Shown piece by piece: positions 46,491 through 59,445 of a stretch of DNA of 64,000 bases (the stretch's first letter is position 1; every line of letters begins with the position of its first letter). The stretch comes from Aphrophora alni. Its lineage: Eukaryota > Arthropoda > Insecta > Hemiptera > Aphrophoridae. The stretch spans positions 7,780,724 through 7,844,723 of the forward strand of contig OY740776.1 in the NCBI GenBank assembly GCA_963513935.1, given 5' to 3'. The notes under the pieces are model-generated. The model saw only the letters and a list, made by a program, of their open reading frames with translations. It was not told the DNA's origin and made no database searches. A program made the translations under genes and the position numbers.

Positions 46491-47233
46491 TTATAGACAA
46501 TTATATACTCTTACTTGTCTGGATTCTGTTATTTCAAGCTCCTCAACTCCACTCAAGCCTTCATCAGCATCATCTGAACTTTCACAATCTGATTCACTGT
46601 CACTGTTTATAGAAGTTATAAGTGATTCAACTATATTGTATGTGGTTGGTTCTTGAGCTAGGTACTCGTCTTCGAGTGTTTCAACATGTCACCATTTCCT
46701 TACCCAACTCTCAGGACCCATGCTTAACACTTTTTCTTTGCATATCATTTCTGCGTGAGAAATAGTGCAATAAATGTTTCTGCTGACCATGTATTCTTTA
46801 ATATCAGCCCAAACAAACTCTATAGGGTTGAGTTCAGGATAATAAAGTGGTAGTCTATGAATGTCATGCCCTTTATTTTTCACCATTTTGTCAATTAGAT
46901 ACTGATGAAACTTAAATTTGTACATTTTTACAGTTCTGAAACAAACATACTTTCACTAAATAGGATATTGGTCTTGGTAAACCAATCTTTCATCTCTTGC
47001 TTTCTACTGCTAGATGTGGAGGTGTATATTGTGATAATTTGAGTTCAAATTTAGTAAAAACATTTTTGCAGCCTTTTTACAAACATTTCACAATTAACAT
47101 TGTTGTGGTTATCGCTACTTTTGCTGCTGGCTTTCCACATAGCAAGTGCATCAGGAACAAAGCCTGCTTTGCCACCAGCAAGTATAATAATTATCCTATA
47201 ATTATATAACTTGCGTTGTTTACATAAATGCAT
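46491..47233 (-). pseudogene. Tc1/mariner-superfamily transposase, C-terminal half, disabled
   Basis: The minus strand reads GGKAGFVPDALAMWKASSKS (residues before the second catalytic Asp), then broken frames, then HQYLIDKMVKNKGHDIHRLP, LYYPELNPIEFVWADIKEYM and WVRKW, TGA, HVETLEDEYL. It ends with an acidic Ser/Asp tail at 46491. The motif LPxYxPxLNPIExxWxxxK is the third catalytic block of this superfamily. One nonsense codon and at least one frame change. Distinct from the relics carrying W-I-G-R-G-G-P. Confidence 0.8.
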
Positions 47234-47725
47234 TCTTTGTTTTTGATTTTATGTATCATGTAACTGAGTTTATTCAATATTGGTTCTATTACTAATAAGA
47301 AATTTATTATTATATACCTCTCTTGCACGGTGATCGAGTACGGTATATATACTCTTTTTATATTTATTAAATTATCATTTAAAAAAATATATTAATAAAA
47401 AGGAGCCTGATTTTATTATTATTATTGTTATAAATTAAATTCCAAATTCCTATAAAAATATTATTTAAAATTGTTCCAAATTTACACTAAACTGCTTCTC
47501 AAGAGTTTATTTAAATTGAAATTGTCTATGATCACTTTAAATACAGGTTTTATAATTAGCGTTACCTGACTTTAGAAGCGTCTGTTTTATACCTTTTTTA
47601 ACATTTCCTTCAGATACATTTATATTTATGGTTGCACTTTAAAATTATCATTTACTTATTCTTCCTTGATTTCTGAATATTTTAAACATTTAATTGCAAC
47701 TCTCACATTTTTATTTCTTCTGCAG

Positions 47726-47824
47726 TATCAAATTTTATTAGAGCATGCCAAATTTGCTTGCCTTGTCTTTTTCACAAACATGACGAGTTCTTTTAAAATT
47801 CAGCACCTAAGCCAAGCTACTTGA
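47726..47824 (+). CDS. candidate terminal exon
   Basis: A very good acceptor (TTTTTATTTCTTCTGCAG) is followed by a phase-0 frame YQILLEHAKFACLVFFTNMT then SSFKIQHLSQAT and TGA. The phase fits the donor at 45861 (LQYQEM). No polyadenylation signal was confirmed; an open frame of 32 codons can occur by chance. Confidence 0.35.
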   Translation, partial: YQILLEHAKFACLVFFTNMTSSFKIQHLSQAT

Positions 47825-49438
47825 TACCTGTTATAATCAGTCACCATTTCGCTTCTCCTTCCTTCCATAAGCACACTTTCTAATCTCGTCATAATTGTTT
47901 AATCTCGTTCTATTTTGTTTTTATAAATATTTACATTTTTCTCAGGCTTTTAAATAATCTCTTATTTTGAATATACTATATAATTATTACTATACATTTA
48001 TTTAACTTTGATTCCAGGATTACAATTCATTTAAATCTTAACTTTAATCTCTTTTAATATTTTTACAGCATATAGGTACATAAATTAATTATAGTTCGCA
48101 CTAATTTTCTTGTACTATTACATCACTATCTGACAATGGTCACTTGAATTTCGTCTAACATTCAATTTTATAATCAACTTTCAAAACAAAGATGGTGGAT
48201 AGTCTTTCAATACTATTTATGTTTAACTCATTTTCAATTGACAAATTATTCTCTAATTCTATTTTATGTACTCGTATTCTGTCTACTAAATGTACTGCTT
48301 TAAATAAATGTTTTTATTGATTGGATAACTCTACTTTTGAAGTTTGTATTCGGTTACTTGTTTATTTCATTTAAAATTATTTATTAGTTTATTAATAGTA
48401 TTGTTATGTTAGTAATTATTTATCTGTTATAGTTTTTTTGATTTCTCTCCCTCTCTTTATTTTTCAAAATTGCCTACCAAGTTATCATAACTTAACCTAG
48501 AAATACATGCTTTAACTTAGACAGACCATCGCATCAGTTCTTGAGAAATGTCTTTTACCCAGCCTCTCTTAAAGGCATGAATTTTCTACTTTTTCTATCA
48601 CCTAGCTGATTAGGCTTGACCTAATTTAGAAGCTTCTAGAAGGTTTTTTCCTTAGGGACGTAACCGATACAGAGGTTTGGTCTGAACAGTGTTGTCAGAT
48701 CTCTTCTATGATTCGATCTAATAGGGTTGTCAGATGGACCATATTTTTCACTTATTTGTAACCTCTTAAATCTAAAACTTTCGTATAATTAGGCACATGT
48801 TTTTAACCATTTTATGTAGAAATAAATACAATTATGTGATTTAAATCTCTCACTTTCAATTTCTCACATCTTGCTCCGTATTAAGTTGTCAATCTAAAGT
48901 TCAATATTTCGCCGATAATCTAACCACAGATGAACCGCTAAAACTTCTCATTTGCAACCGGGATTATACTACTGATTACTGATGACACAATCAGGAATTA
49001 TCAAACGATTTCTATTATTCTTTGAAAAAATAAACTCAAAAATGTGAAACATTGCACCGTAATTAAATAAAGATCTTTATTATTATTTTTTTTTTTTACT
49101 GTAACAGATTCTTAAAATTGTGTTAATTAGTTATTATTTTGTGTCCTGTCAGTCCTGCATTGTTTGCATCACACGTTGATACGATATTTTAACATAAATC
49201 ATACTAGTACAACAATGACATTAATTAAATGACATACTAGTAATCAAATGACATTAATTTACCGTAATTTATAAATATATCAAATGATATCAATAATATT
49301 ATATTTTTTGAAGTTATCATTTTTGTATAAGCATTCCCTCCCCGGTCCATAGGCTATATATGTACAGAAAATTTCCAGTGTGTCTAGGAAATGTAATTTC
49401 AATCGGCTGGACACCTGGTTTCTCATTTTTCTCATGTT
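47825..49438. other. long AT-rich stretch without a recognisable gene
   Basis: No open frame or splice pair of note. Confidence 0.4.
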
Positions 49439-52400
49439 TTAACCCTCCAACTGTTCAATGTTAAAGGTTTTATTTTCTTAAAAAATTAATAAAAAATATT
49501 AATTTTACACAAAACCTAACTTATAAGACATCATTTTTCTCAGAAAGATGCATAGAATTCATCTATGTAAAAAAAAAAAATTTTTTTTTAACGGTTTTGG
49601 AGTAAGTATGTTACATGTCAAAAACGACGTTATCATTTTTCAAGAAAAAGCTGATTCATCCAAAATCAAAAGCTTGCCACCTTTTTCTAAGATATACAAA
49701 AGTTTTGTGTACTATTTGTGAATATATTTAGGGAAAAAAAAAAGTTATATTTTTAAAATTTTAAAAAATATTTTACGTAAAAACTGAATTTTCACTTTAT
49801 TTTTTCAAAAAAACATTAAAAATAGTAAAATATATTTTATACAGAACTTCTATAAGTCATTATATTCAGAAAGGTGCATAGATTTTAGGTGTGTAGTGAA
49901 AAAAAAAAGTTAGATGTAAAACATTTGTAGTTTTTATGTAAAATGGCCAAAAATCGGAAAGTGGCGTAGGCAAGAATTTCACAGAAATGGTAATGTACTA
50001 CAACGGAAATTCGTTGTATGGGGTTATATTTTGGTTAAAAAAGAAAAATATCAAAAAATAATCCCAATGCAAGGTTTGGATGTTTTGTAGAACTTTTTAC
50101 TGCTTATAGCCGGTCGGTGAGATTGAACTATGAAAGGGTCCAAGGTCAAATCTTACCGACTTGTTCTAACGGTAAATTCCTATGTCGGCGGATTTTGAAT
50201 TGAAAAATCATTTTTTATGAATTTTGAAAATGTGAAATAATAATGTATAAGGATATGTAGTTGTAATACAAGTCGTATGCAATACATATCTAGTACTGTT
50301 ATTTCATATTAACTAACAGACGTTACGGCATATTTAAATGAAGAATTTAAAATTTTTCAAAATTAATAAAAATTAATAAACCTTGATATTTTTGAAAATA
50401 AAATGTAATTTTCAGTTAAAAGTATTCTTGATAAAATTTGGAAAAAATTGATATTTAAAAAGTTAGCAGAAAAGGTTAAGTCTAAAAGCTAATAAAAGTA
50501 AATAAAAATAAATTTTGAAAAAAGGATTGTATAGAAGTAATTAAATAAATAAAGTTATACTATAATTAATGATTAAAAATATAAATTTGAGTAAAACAAA
50601 AGAGTTATGGTTTTCACGCTATATTATGAAAAGGAAAATAGATAAGAAGTGGAAATTTTGCAAAAAGAGGTATAAACCTAATATCTAAAGATTGTGTAAA
50701 TTTCAGGAAAATCAGTTAATAAATAAACCCCAAACCCAAAGGTGTGAAAATATGCACGGGATTACATCACTACCAGAAGTCGTAGAATTGTGTTATCACG
50801 GCTAGTGCGTTTAAATTACGAAATAAACAAAGTTACAAAGTTTGAAAGAAAAAACTTTAAAGGTGTAAGAATTAAAAACTGTAAATTACGCAAATTCTTA
50901 CGTAAGCTATTGAAGGCGAATGAATAGTCCGAGAAATGTCATTCGAAGTGCGGGAAATTGCCGCGGTCGAGAGCTACAATACACCGGTTACGAAAAAACG
51001 CAAAAACTGTTAGGAAAAGTGTTATAGACAATTAAAAGGAAAACAATGAAGATTTTTTCATCAGCCAGTTGCAAGTTGCAGGGTTTAAATGTTCAAGGAT
51101 AAGTGACGTAGTTAGAGGCGGAGTTAAGATACCAACTTACAGCAAAAATAAATTAAAGGATTAATTAGAACAAAGTGATTAAAAAGGACAATTTAAAAAC
51201 AGTAAACATAACAAATAAATTAATAATAAATAACAGAACCACCTACACCAAAAATAATCAAGAAATTGCATAGAAATACATCATAAATGGAACTATCGTA
51301 TCGGTCCAGTGAGGGAAAAAAATTGGTATCGATATACGATAGTTTTTGGCTATAAAAAGAGCCGCACAAATCTCATAGAGGTCTCTCTTAAAAAATTGGT
51401 GGAAACAGTTGCTAGGGGTGATTATGCCCGACGGGTCTCTCATGAAAAATTAGTTGAACAAGTGTAAGGGGTGATTATGCCCGAACGTCTCTTTTAAAAA
51501 ATAGTTTGAAGAAGTTTAAGTGTTACAATGCCAACGTATTAAAACAGCGTCAGCGAGAGCGATAGAAGGGAATAGATTCGAACAACCAGCCAGCCTTCTG
51601 AACTCCATGGAGAAACTATAGGACAACGTTAATCGAAATTCAACCAACCAGACACCAGAGGACCATCAGCATCTCAGGACTCAGGATCGACAACACGGCG
51701 GACAAGGTCTGAGAAAATCCAAATTTCCTTTTTTAAAGGGCAAAATTGGCCCGATTTTAGAGTCTCACTGATTTTCCTGAGATAATTTTTTTTTTGTGTG
51801 TAATTAAATGAATATATTAAATAAAATGTCAAAATCATGTGTGAATAAAAATCTTTTCAATAAATAAATTTAATAAATGAAATAATTTAAATTCAGAAAT
51901 AATTGAAATTTTTGTCTTCTATATATCAATTGTAAGAAATTCATAAGTAATTGCCTTCTGCTCAAAAGAGAAATATTTAGTTATTATCCATTAGTTTTAT
52001 TAGAGAAATTGTTTGATTTTATTTTGTTGACTTGTGTCAAGTTTATTATTTCAGTTGTTTTATTTCAGTTAATTAAAAGAATTAATTTTTTCATTTTTCC
52101 TCTAGATCTGTGTTTTATTTAGAATTGGTCACACATATATATGCTATATTTTCAGGTTTGTGATTATAAAAAAGGGTAAAATATATTGTATCAAAAAGGT
52201 ATTCCTAAGGACACACCAGCGAGATTAAAATTCAAAAGTAAAGTAAATTCGTGTTCTCCCTGAGAAATAGGGTAATCATAAATACAGTTTCTGGAAGTCG
52301 TAAATAAAAAGGGGGGTACCGGTAATTTGGGGCAACTCAAATTATCGAAGAAGTTATTCAATCCAGGCCAGCAAGATAGTAAGCCGAAAACTTCCAGTGG

Positions 52401-54800
52401 ATTGGATAATTTATTCTTTTTGTCACGCGAGAACGAATCCTGTAGGCTAAAAATCTCAGGATTCGAGACTGTTACGTATTAATTAAGATAGGGGGCGTAA
52501 TTAGTCTGACTCTAAAAAAGATAGAGTTTTTTCGTTGTAGTACACCATAATAAAAAAAAATTTGGAATTTTTTCAATTATTAAAACAGGTTTGTAATATA
52601 TTTGTGAATATATTTAGAAGAGAAAAAAAAACATTTGTTACATTTTCAAAAAAAAATTACCATTTTTTTAAAAAAAGGTAACTTTATTCTTTTCTTTTCA
52701 AAAATTTACCAAAAATAGTAATATGTATGGAAAACACAAATTCTATATATTATTATATTTAGAAAGGTGCATATAATTTAGCTGTCTAGTGGAAAAAAAG
52801 TTAGATGTAAAACATTTGGAGTTTATATGTGAAATACCAAAAAATCCGAGAGTAGCGCAGGCAAGAATTTCACAGAAATGGTAATGTAAATCCTACAAAA
52901 AATTTTTAAAAATATTTTCAACAGTTACTACATATTTGTAATATATTTGTGGATAAAAGTTGCTAAAAAGAAAAATCTATTTTGAAAATTTTCATTAGAC
53001 GTGGTACATTTTTACGTAAAAAGTGAATATTTTCTTACTATTTTCAAACAGTAACCAAAAATATAATTTTTATTCTAAACAAATGTTTTTATTACCTATG
53101 TTCTCACAAATATACATAGATTTTATGTGTGTAATGCAAAAAAATTTATATGGAAACATTTTAGAGTTATTACGCACGGAATCAACAAATTTACCCTGTA
53201 ACCGAGGCAAAATTCCACAGAAATAAGTGTATAAACCATATTAAAAACTTTTTATGATTTTTTTAAAATATTGATACAGATTTGTAATATATTTGTGGAT
53301 AAAAGTTGCTAAAAAAAAAATCAATTTTGAAAATTTTCATTAGACATGGGTCATTTATGATAAAAATCTACCTTCACAATAGCCTAGACGTTGAGTTTAG
53401 GGCTGTGAAAAAAAAAACCAAAAATATGAAATATCACTAACAAATACACTCTACAAACATTGACACATTTATTATAAGTTGTATATACATTTATATATTA
53501 TGTATATACATATTATAATAAATAAATGGTTTCTTGAAACTAAAAGTTCCAATAGCAAATCTAGAACTAGGCCTGACTAGTACTAGATTTGGCTAGACTA
53601 GGCCGAAAATATGTATTATCACTCATAACTACACTCTACAAACATTGACACATTTATTTTAAGTTGTATAAACAAATTATAATAAAAAAATCACTTAATG
53701 AAACTTATATTTACTATAAAAACACAAAGCTATTGCACATTGAAATTTCCACATCGGCAAAAATCTTGCGAGATCGAAGTAACAAATTTGAGGTTATTCT
53801 ATGTTTTATAAAGTACCACAGCCTTTGTATTTTTCCTTGTACAGATGTGTTTCAAATACAAGGTTAAACATTGAAACCTCCTCTTTACAGTTATATCAAA
53901 AACGACAAGGTTGTATAAAATTAAAGATCGGATTCTTCAAGACTGTCTAGATACTGAATATCGCAAACCGGTCTGAAAGTTCAGAGGATCATTTCCTAGA
54001 ATGGATATAACTTGTAAACTATATAAATTAGGATGATTTCGTCTTCATAGTTCGAAAGAGGAAGAAAAATACTATATAATATTGTCAACTTGTAACATTT
54101 GGACAAGTTTTACCATTTCGAAAAAATATATGAACATATAGGTGATATTTTCTATATAAAACTCGCCGCGAGAAACTGTCGCAATCTAGTGCTAACAAGG
54201 TAAACTTCAGTCTAGTCTTATTTCTCTACTACACGCTACATAAAATTTTCTAAACTTGGTTATGAAAGATTGAAAGATTACCTTTTCAATGGTATAGAAT
54301 ATATTTCGATAATATAATATCTACTAGGATAAAGTTGAATTGCAAAAAATGTAATTTTTAGCGTGTAAAATAGCGTTAAAATTCTTGATTTGGTTTAATT
54401 TTTATATAATAAAAACTATACTAGTTGGAAACATTTGAAAAACACGGTTTTGAAGAGAAAGACACGATCTATCAAGCAGTGTTATGTCAGATGTGACAGA
54501 TTGAAATTTCGAAATAGGAATAATTGACAAACGAGACGAATGTTTTGTTTAAAACTTGTTAACGTAAAACTTGGACGTTTCGCATCAAAAATATGCGAAC
54601 TTCGCCAATTTTTGGAATATTATTTATAACGTTTTGTGGTATTTTTTTTTTGCGGAACATTAGCTTTCCAACACTATTTTTTTTATTGCAATAGGACGAT
54701 TCTAAGTGGGCGAAATGTTGAATTGCAAAATATGTGTTTTATAGCCAACTTGTCCGGGAGAATGGGTACGGTTTTGGGTCTTTAACAGTTGGAGGGTTAA
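49439..54800 (+). mobile_element. TTAA-1 non-autonomous element, copy C, with a nested insertion
   Basis: TTAA at 49439-49442 and 54797-54800, with perfect 17-bp inverted ends TTAACCCTCCAACTGTT. Without the 2545-bp insertion at 49999-52543 it is about 2.8 kb. The ~340-bp internal repeats are visible at 49540, 49869, 52760 and 53107. The conserved 3' block is at about 54580-54745. Perfect ends suggest it is the youngest of the three copies. Confidence 0.9.
49999..52539. mobile_element. 2541-bp unclassified insertion with GTAC target duplication
   Basis: GTAC at 49995-49998 and 52540-52543 flanks the insert. Copy A of TTAA-1 has the uninterrupted site (AATGGTAATGTACACTATAC). The ends are inverted (TACAACGGAAA and, reverse-complemented, TACAACGAAAA). 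The left end itself folds: TACAACG, six bases, CGTTGTA. There is no coding sequence. Inside are a TATAAAAAG at about 51350, three tandem units of about 53 bp (51381-51540; GTCTCT...GGTGATTATGCCC) and several AATAAA motifs. This could be a long solo LTR of a Gypsy-type element or a non-autonomous DNA transposon; I cannot decide. Confidence 0.8.
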
Positions 54801-54987
54801 GTTTTAGATTTATAACGTCTAATTACCTAGGAATAAATCTTCTGCCAAATTATCGTTCTTAATACAACTAGGCTTGCTTTGATTAATGACCAATGTTTGC
54901 ACTTACTTTCTCAATTCTAATGTATATTAAAATATAATTAAGCTGTATGAGGTATGGCTTCATTTTGAAATTGTTTGTCTGTTCCAG
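54801..54987. other. no gene seen
   Basis: Short interval between TTAA-1 copy C and a weak exon pair. Confidence 0.4.
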
Positions 54988-55231
54988 ATGTGGAATCTAC
55001 TATCACCTCATCAACACAACTCAACTAAACTGTTATCATTTTTTTCCATTTCTGAAATTTGTTTTAATACACAACTTAAGTTACTTTATAATAAAGATGT
55101 TTCTATTCGTAAAGTTTAAATAATTGAAACAACTTTTAAATTTACTTCTCACTTTATTTACCCTGTTGTTTTCTCAATATTTTTTTTTATTTCCAGCACA
55201 AGCATGGTGAAACTTGTCAAGTTGTGAATTG
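54988..55231 (+). other. two weak plus-strand exon candidates
   Basis: An acceptor GTCTGTTCCAG at 54987 is followed by a frame starting MWNLLSPHQHNSTKLLSFF. Another, TTTTTTTTATTTCCAG at 55196, is followed by 35 bp (HKHGETCQVVN plus TG) and donor GTGAGA. The phases do not link them to a known neighbour. Confidence 0.25.
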
Positions 55232-55409
55232 GTGAGAAGACTCGTCTTGGAGTTACTTGTACCTCTCTTTAAAAATGAGATTAACAACTGACTTCTTTCA
55301 AAAGGTTAAATTTTGATTTATTTTATAGTTCAAGTCTTGTAGATGGTAGTTGGAGGGTCATATAGAGAATAAGAACTGTTTTTATTTTTTGAAACAAATT
55401 AAATTTTAC

Positions 55410-56100
55410 AAAAAGTTTGCACAAACTTTCTCACTCACCCATCTGTAAAAATTATTCATCACCAAAAATATCAGGTTTGGTAGTCAATAAAATAATGTAA
55501 ATGAACTTCGGATGCCTTCTTTAAACAAATATTTCAGTAAGGGTCTAAACTTCCTTCGTGTCCTCAATATAAATTGTATTTGATTAAAATTGAACCTTTA
55601 AAAAATTATGGCGGTGAAGATAATTTTTGATTTTTGCCAATTATTTCTCAACCGTAATATATTTTTTATATTATTTAGCACACAGGTTTGAGTCATTAAT
55701 CTTCACATTTGACTAAAATTTGAATGAAAGTGTTAGATCCAATTTTGAGAACTAACATATTTTATAATAGCTCCATAGTCAATTCTGTTTGTTTTGTTTT
55801 ACTTAAAATCATGAACTGACATTGTTGGAGAGATTAGGCCAATTCATTATTTTTGGATTTGTAGAGGCTCCGCTCAAACACAATTTCAAAATGGTTAGAG
55901 TTGATTTTCAGAAAATAAATTTTGTGTTTTTTCCATATTTTGAATTATCTTTAAAAAAAAGTCCCAAAATTGTCCATGGGGAATTATTACAGATGTTACA
56001 TCTTAAAATTGGATCTACCCATTTCGTTCAAACTTCAGTGAAATGCACAGATTAATGACCCAAACTTGAGTTTAAAATCCTAAATAAAAATATATTACGG
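55410..56100. repeat. interspersed repeat family beta
   Basis: Shares TTTCTCACTCACCC (55425), AGGGTCTAAACTTCCTTCGT (one base matched differently at 31890) and GTTTGAGTCATTAATCTTCA (also 15950) with other places in the window. A later part (56040-56060) carries the same text inverted (GATTAATGACCCAAACTTGAG). Non-coding. Confidence 0.6.
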
Positions 56101-56437
56101 ATCAAGAATAATTGGACAAAACAAAATTGAACCTTGACTGCAATTGTTAAAAGTTTAGGCCACTATTTAAATGTATTTATTTTTCCAAAAGACGATATCT
56201 TGTGGTTCATTTTCTCGTCATTTTTATCTCCTCTCAAAATGAAATAAGTTAAATGTCACTTTCCTTTTCATTTTTTTAAAATCTTAGGTTGTTCTTACTT
56301 CATTTTTTGTTTAAACCTAGATTTGGTTGTAATTTTCTTTTACGTAAAGTACCTATGAAACACATCTGAAAGTCAGCGTAATATGCTCCTACCTGCTGTA
56401 AAAGGGGCAGGTGTTTTAAGTTACTACAGTATAAATA
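56101..56437. other. no gene seen
   Basis: AT-rich; nothing recognisable. Confidence 0.4.
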
Positions 56438-56610
56438 TTAATGAATTTTTCGGAGCGCCCTAAATGAATGTAACTGCAAAAGAATCGCAGTGCCGAATGC
56501 TGTCATAATGGTGAAATGAGTTGGGAAACCAGCATAGTCCTTATTAGTTTCTTCAAGGTCAAGTTGACTACTGGTTCCTCCCTCAACGGAATTGACTGTC
56601 AACAGCTTTT
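56438..56610 (-). CDS. candidate terminal or alternative exon on the minus strand
   Basis: The acceptor GATTGGTTTTCTGTTGACAG is followed by a 57-codon frame: KLLTVNSVEGGTSSQLDLEE, TNKDYAGFPTHFTIMTAFGT, AILLQLHSFRALRKIH, TAA. It needs one base from upstream, which exon 1 of the secreted-protein gene (61251) leaves; exons 2 and 3 leave other phases. It may be an alternative last exon of that gene, part of another gene, or chance. Confidence 0.35.
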
Positions 56611-57578
56611 CTGTCAACAGAAAACCAATCAAAAGTTGTGTATAATGTAACAAATGGACAGAATATCTGACAGAGCGCCACAATTTGGAGTTTTTTATCC
56701 AAATTAATTCAAAACCTCTCTTGACATCCTATTTCCAAAATACCACACATTAGGATCACTGGGAATCATAGGTGATTTAGTCAATTGCGAAGAAATTGTT
56801 TTGTATCGATAACTCAGTTATTATACAATCAAATTAACAATATCATTGTGTTTTTCGTCAAAATATCTTTTTATTTGTTTTAAGTTAACCGTTTTTGTGG
56901 CCAATATTTGAAATGGACCAATTTTCAGTATAGAATCAGAATGATTTCTAGAATTGTTAATATTTTTTTCTTGTTTAGAGGGGAAATACCTTGTAGTCAT
57001 TAACCGCTTAAAACAAGAGCAATAATCTAACCTAACCTAGTCCTTGAATTCTCTAATAGTGTTATTGTTAGAAGAGAACAAAGAGTTGTTTAAGAAAACC
57101 TGATAGGAAAGATGAGAGAAAGGATATTATCACTTTTCACTTTCAAAACAAGGTAAAATAAACTACACTCAGGTAAAACACAAATTTTTATTGTAAATTT
57201 GAAAAATTATAAAAATGTAAACAAAAAAGTATAAGAAAGATCTGTAGATTCAAAACAAATTTCTTTGAAATTAAAAGTTATTTATACTTCCTAAAAACAT
57301 TAATCCTAAATTACTGTTTTTAATAATTGGACAATGTAATGATTTTATAAAACATTTGAGTAAACACAATTTCTGTTGCATGGCACCAATAGAATAGTAA
57401 AATATAAGTTAATTTAATATAAATTAAAAATAACTATAAATTACTGCCCATGATTTAAATTTTACTTCAAGTGAAATTGTTTTTGAATGCACTTAAAACT
57501 AATCTAAACTATATGCGAGCTTCTCCAAATATACAAACATTCACGATGAGACGTTCGATGATAACACCGAGAATTCCT
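56611..57578. other. 3' flank of the secreted-protein gene
   Basis: On the minus strand an AATAAA at about 57187-57192 (TTTATT on the plus strand) could be the polyadenylation signal about 390 bp after the stop. 57020-57130 resembles 17390-17530 (repeat). Confidence 0.4.
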
Positions 57579-57678
57579 TCAATCACGATGGATAAATACT
57601 TGTATTAAGTAAGGTTGCACGGTTTCAACAATGGGTTGGAAGATTGTATTGTCATCATCTGGTTTCGTCATCAATGCA
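57579..57678 (-). CDS. secreted 137-residue protein, exon 4 (last)
   Basis: The acceptor TTTCTGTCTGCAG is followed by T, which completes AGT (Ser) with exon 3, then ALMTKPDDDNTIFQPIVETV, QPYLIQVFIHRD and TGA at 57579-57581. The 100-bp coding length fits phase exactly. This C-terminus has an acidic DDD turn followed by an amphipathic stretch with no cysteine. It is joined to exon 3 across a 2.0-kb intron that holds an alpha repeat copy and a foldback element. Confidence 0.85.
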
Positions 57679-58439
57679 CTGCAGACAGAAATAAAATTCA
57701 GAATTACTGGATGGTACTGTGCAGAAGTTGAGTAACATTAAATTTAACTTAAGATTTATCTAATTTTTGTTATATTTTATAGCTGTGGTAATTTTATTTA
57801 CCCAGTATGGGGTAAGTTTGGTAATATCAAATGTCCAAGGAGCACTGGGGCGAGATTCATAATAAGGGGGGGAAAAAATAATTCAGCAAAGCGAAATTAT
57901 TTTTATTATTCTTATTGAAATTTAAATTTCCTGTATTTTGATTTTACAGGCATTCCTAATGTAGGTTTTGTCAGAGTTTTTTAAGTATTAGATATTTTTT
58001 TTCAGAGTTCACCACTGTATAGTTAGTGACAGAAAATTTAAATCTACTTAAAAGATCTACTTCCTTTTTATTTTAAAGGTCTGATTGGATTAGTTTTTTA
58101 CTAAAGGTGGGAGTTTGTTTACATTCAATTTAGTTTTTTTCTTTAGGCGCGGTAATGACTAACAATAACTTTTATCTCATTCTTACATGTATTGATAACA
58201 TGAACTTTCCTACACAAATCGTCCCACTCTTAAGGTCAAAATGTTTAGCCAACTGATATAAATTTAACTCTAACCTATATAATTTCTATACGTAAACCTT
58301 TTTTTACGTTTAGTAGCTGGAAAAAAAATCAATCTCTGTTTTTTTTACTTGTCATCATGTTTCATAACCTCAACAAACTGGAAAAATAATTAGTGATATG
58401 CTCCATCCATTGTTGTCATGTGTACATAAACATGATAGC
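57679..58439 (-). other. distal part of intron 3 of the secreted-protein gene
   Basis: No coding sequence; AT-rich. Confidence 0.5.
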
Positions 58440-59060
58440 TGCCTCAGAAATTAAGATAGGGGGAAAAAATTGGTATATGAGATTATAGTGTGTTCATATA
58501 GAACATCAATTTGAAATTCAGAAAAATAAAATTGAAAATATGATCAATTTTAAACTCTTTTCTGTACACATCTCGCACGTTATTCAATTTATAGCACAGT
58601 AAATTAGATATAAATCTTCAGATTTAAATTCGGCATATAATGGTACCAACCCTACATCTCTACGTTGACAAATAGTGAAGTTTTTATCTAACATTATTTT
58701 CGACCCTGACCTTCTCAGAAAATGTGATATTCGTATAGTTATGAAATCCGAAAGGGCCAAATTACCAACACAATTGGAGGCTCCTCAGAAATGTACAGCT
58801 TCAAGGCTCGCCAGGGCCGAGACGCTCACTTGAGTGGAGACTGTTAAGTATACACAACCCGTTAAGGCCTACCTGAACTCAAGAAAGTAGTGAATACACA
58901 ATACAAGGTTCATAAAACCTGTGTAACAATTTAATGAAACTTAGTACTGGATAAGACCTCTTGATCTACCAATAAAATTTAAAATTTCCTAAAAGGGCCA
59001 AGAAACAAACTTTTGGGCATTACATTTATAGGATCTGCTTGCATTACATTGAATGATGGG
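58440..59060 (+). repeat. interspersed repeat family alpha, copy 3
   Basis: Uninterrupted copy in intron 3. It shares with 44380-45600 the blocks GGAGGCTCCT, TGTACAGCTTCAAGGC, CAAGGTTCA.AAAACC.GTGTAAC, CTTGATCTACC and GCATTACATTTATAGGATCTGCTTG. It serves as the empty site for TTAA-2. Confidence 0.75.
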
Positions 59061-59445
59061 CTTCCTTGGGATTGTGATGTCCATACTTACCTATAGTGAA
59101 TCTCTAAATGTAAAATTAAATTAAATATATAGATTAATTTGGTGTATCCATTTTATAGAGTCTATCGTTGTCAGTTTTGAAACAGTTTAGGTGATCAGGT
59201 CCTTGGAACTCTGTTATAGACAGTAGGTAACCAGAGGTATTGATGATAGTAACATGTACATCAGGGAAGAATTACATAATGAATATAGTTCATGATTTTG
59301 TGGTAGGGTAATCAACATCCTTTATATATTGTGTTATTTTATAAAAGCTAACATTTATATTATCAAAAGGATACAAACTAAGTAAAGCCCAGAGGTTCGA
59401 CAGAAGCATAACTTCTCATGTGTTATGCAGGATGGAGAGAGATGA

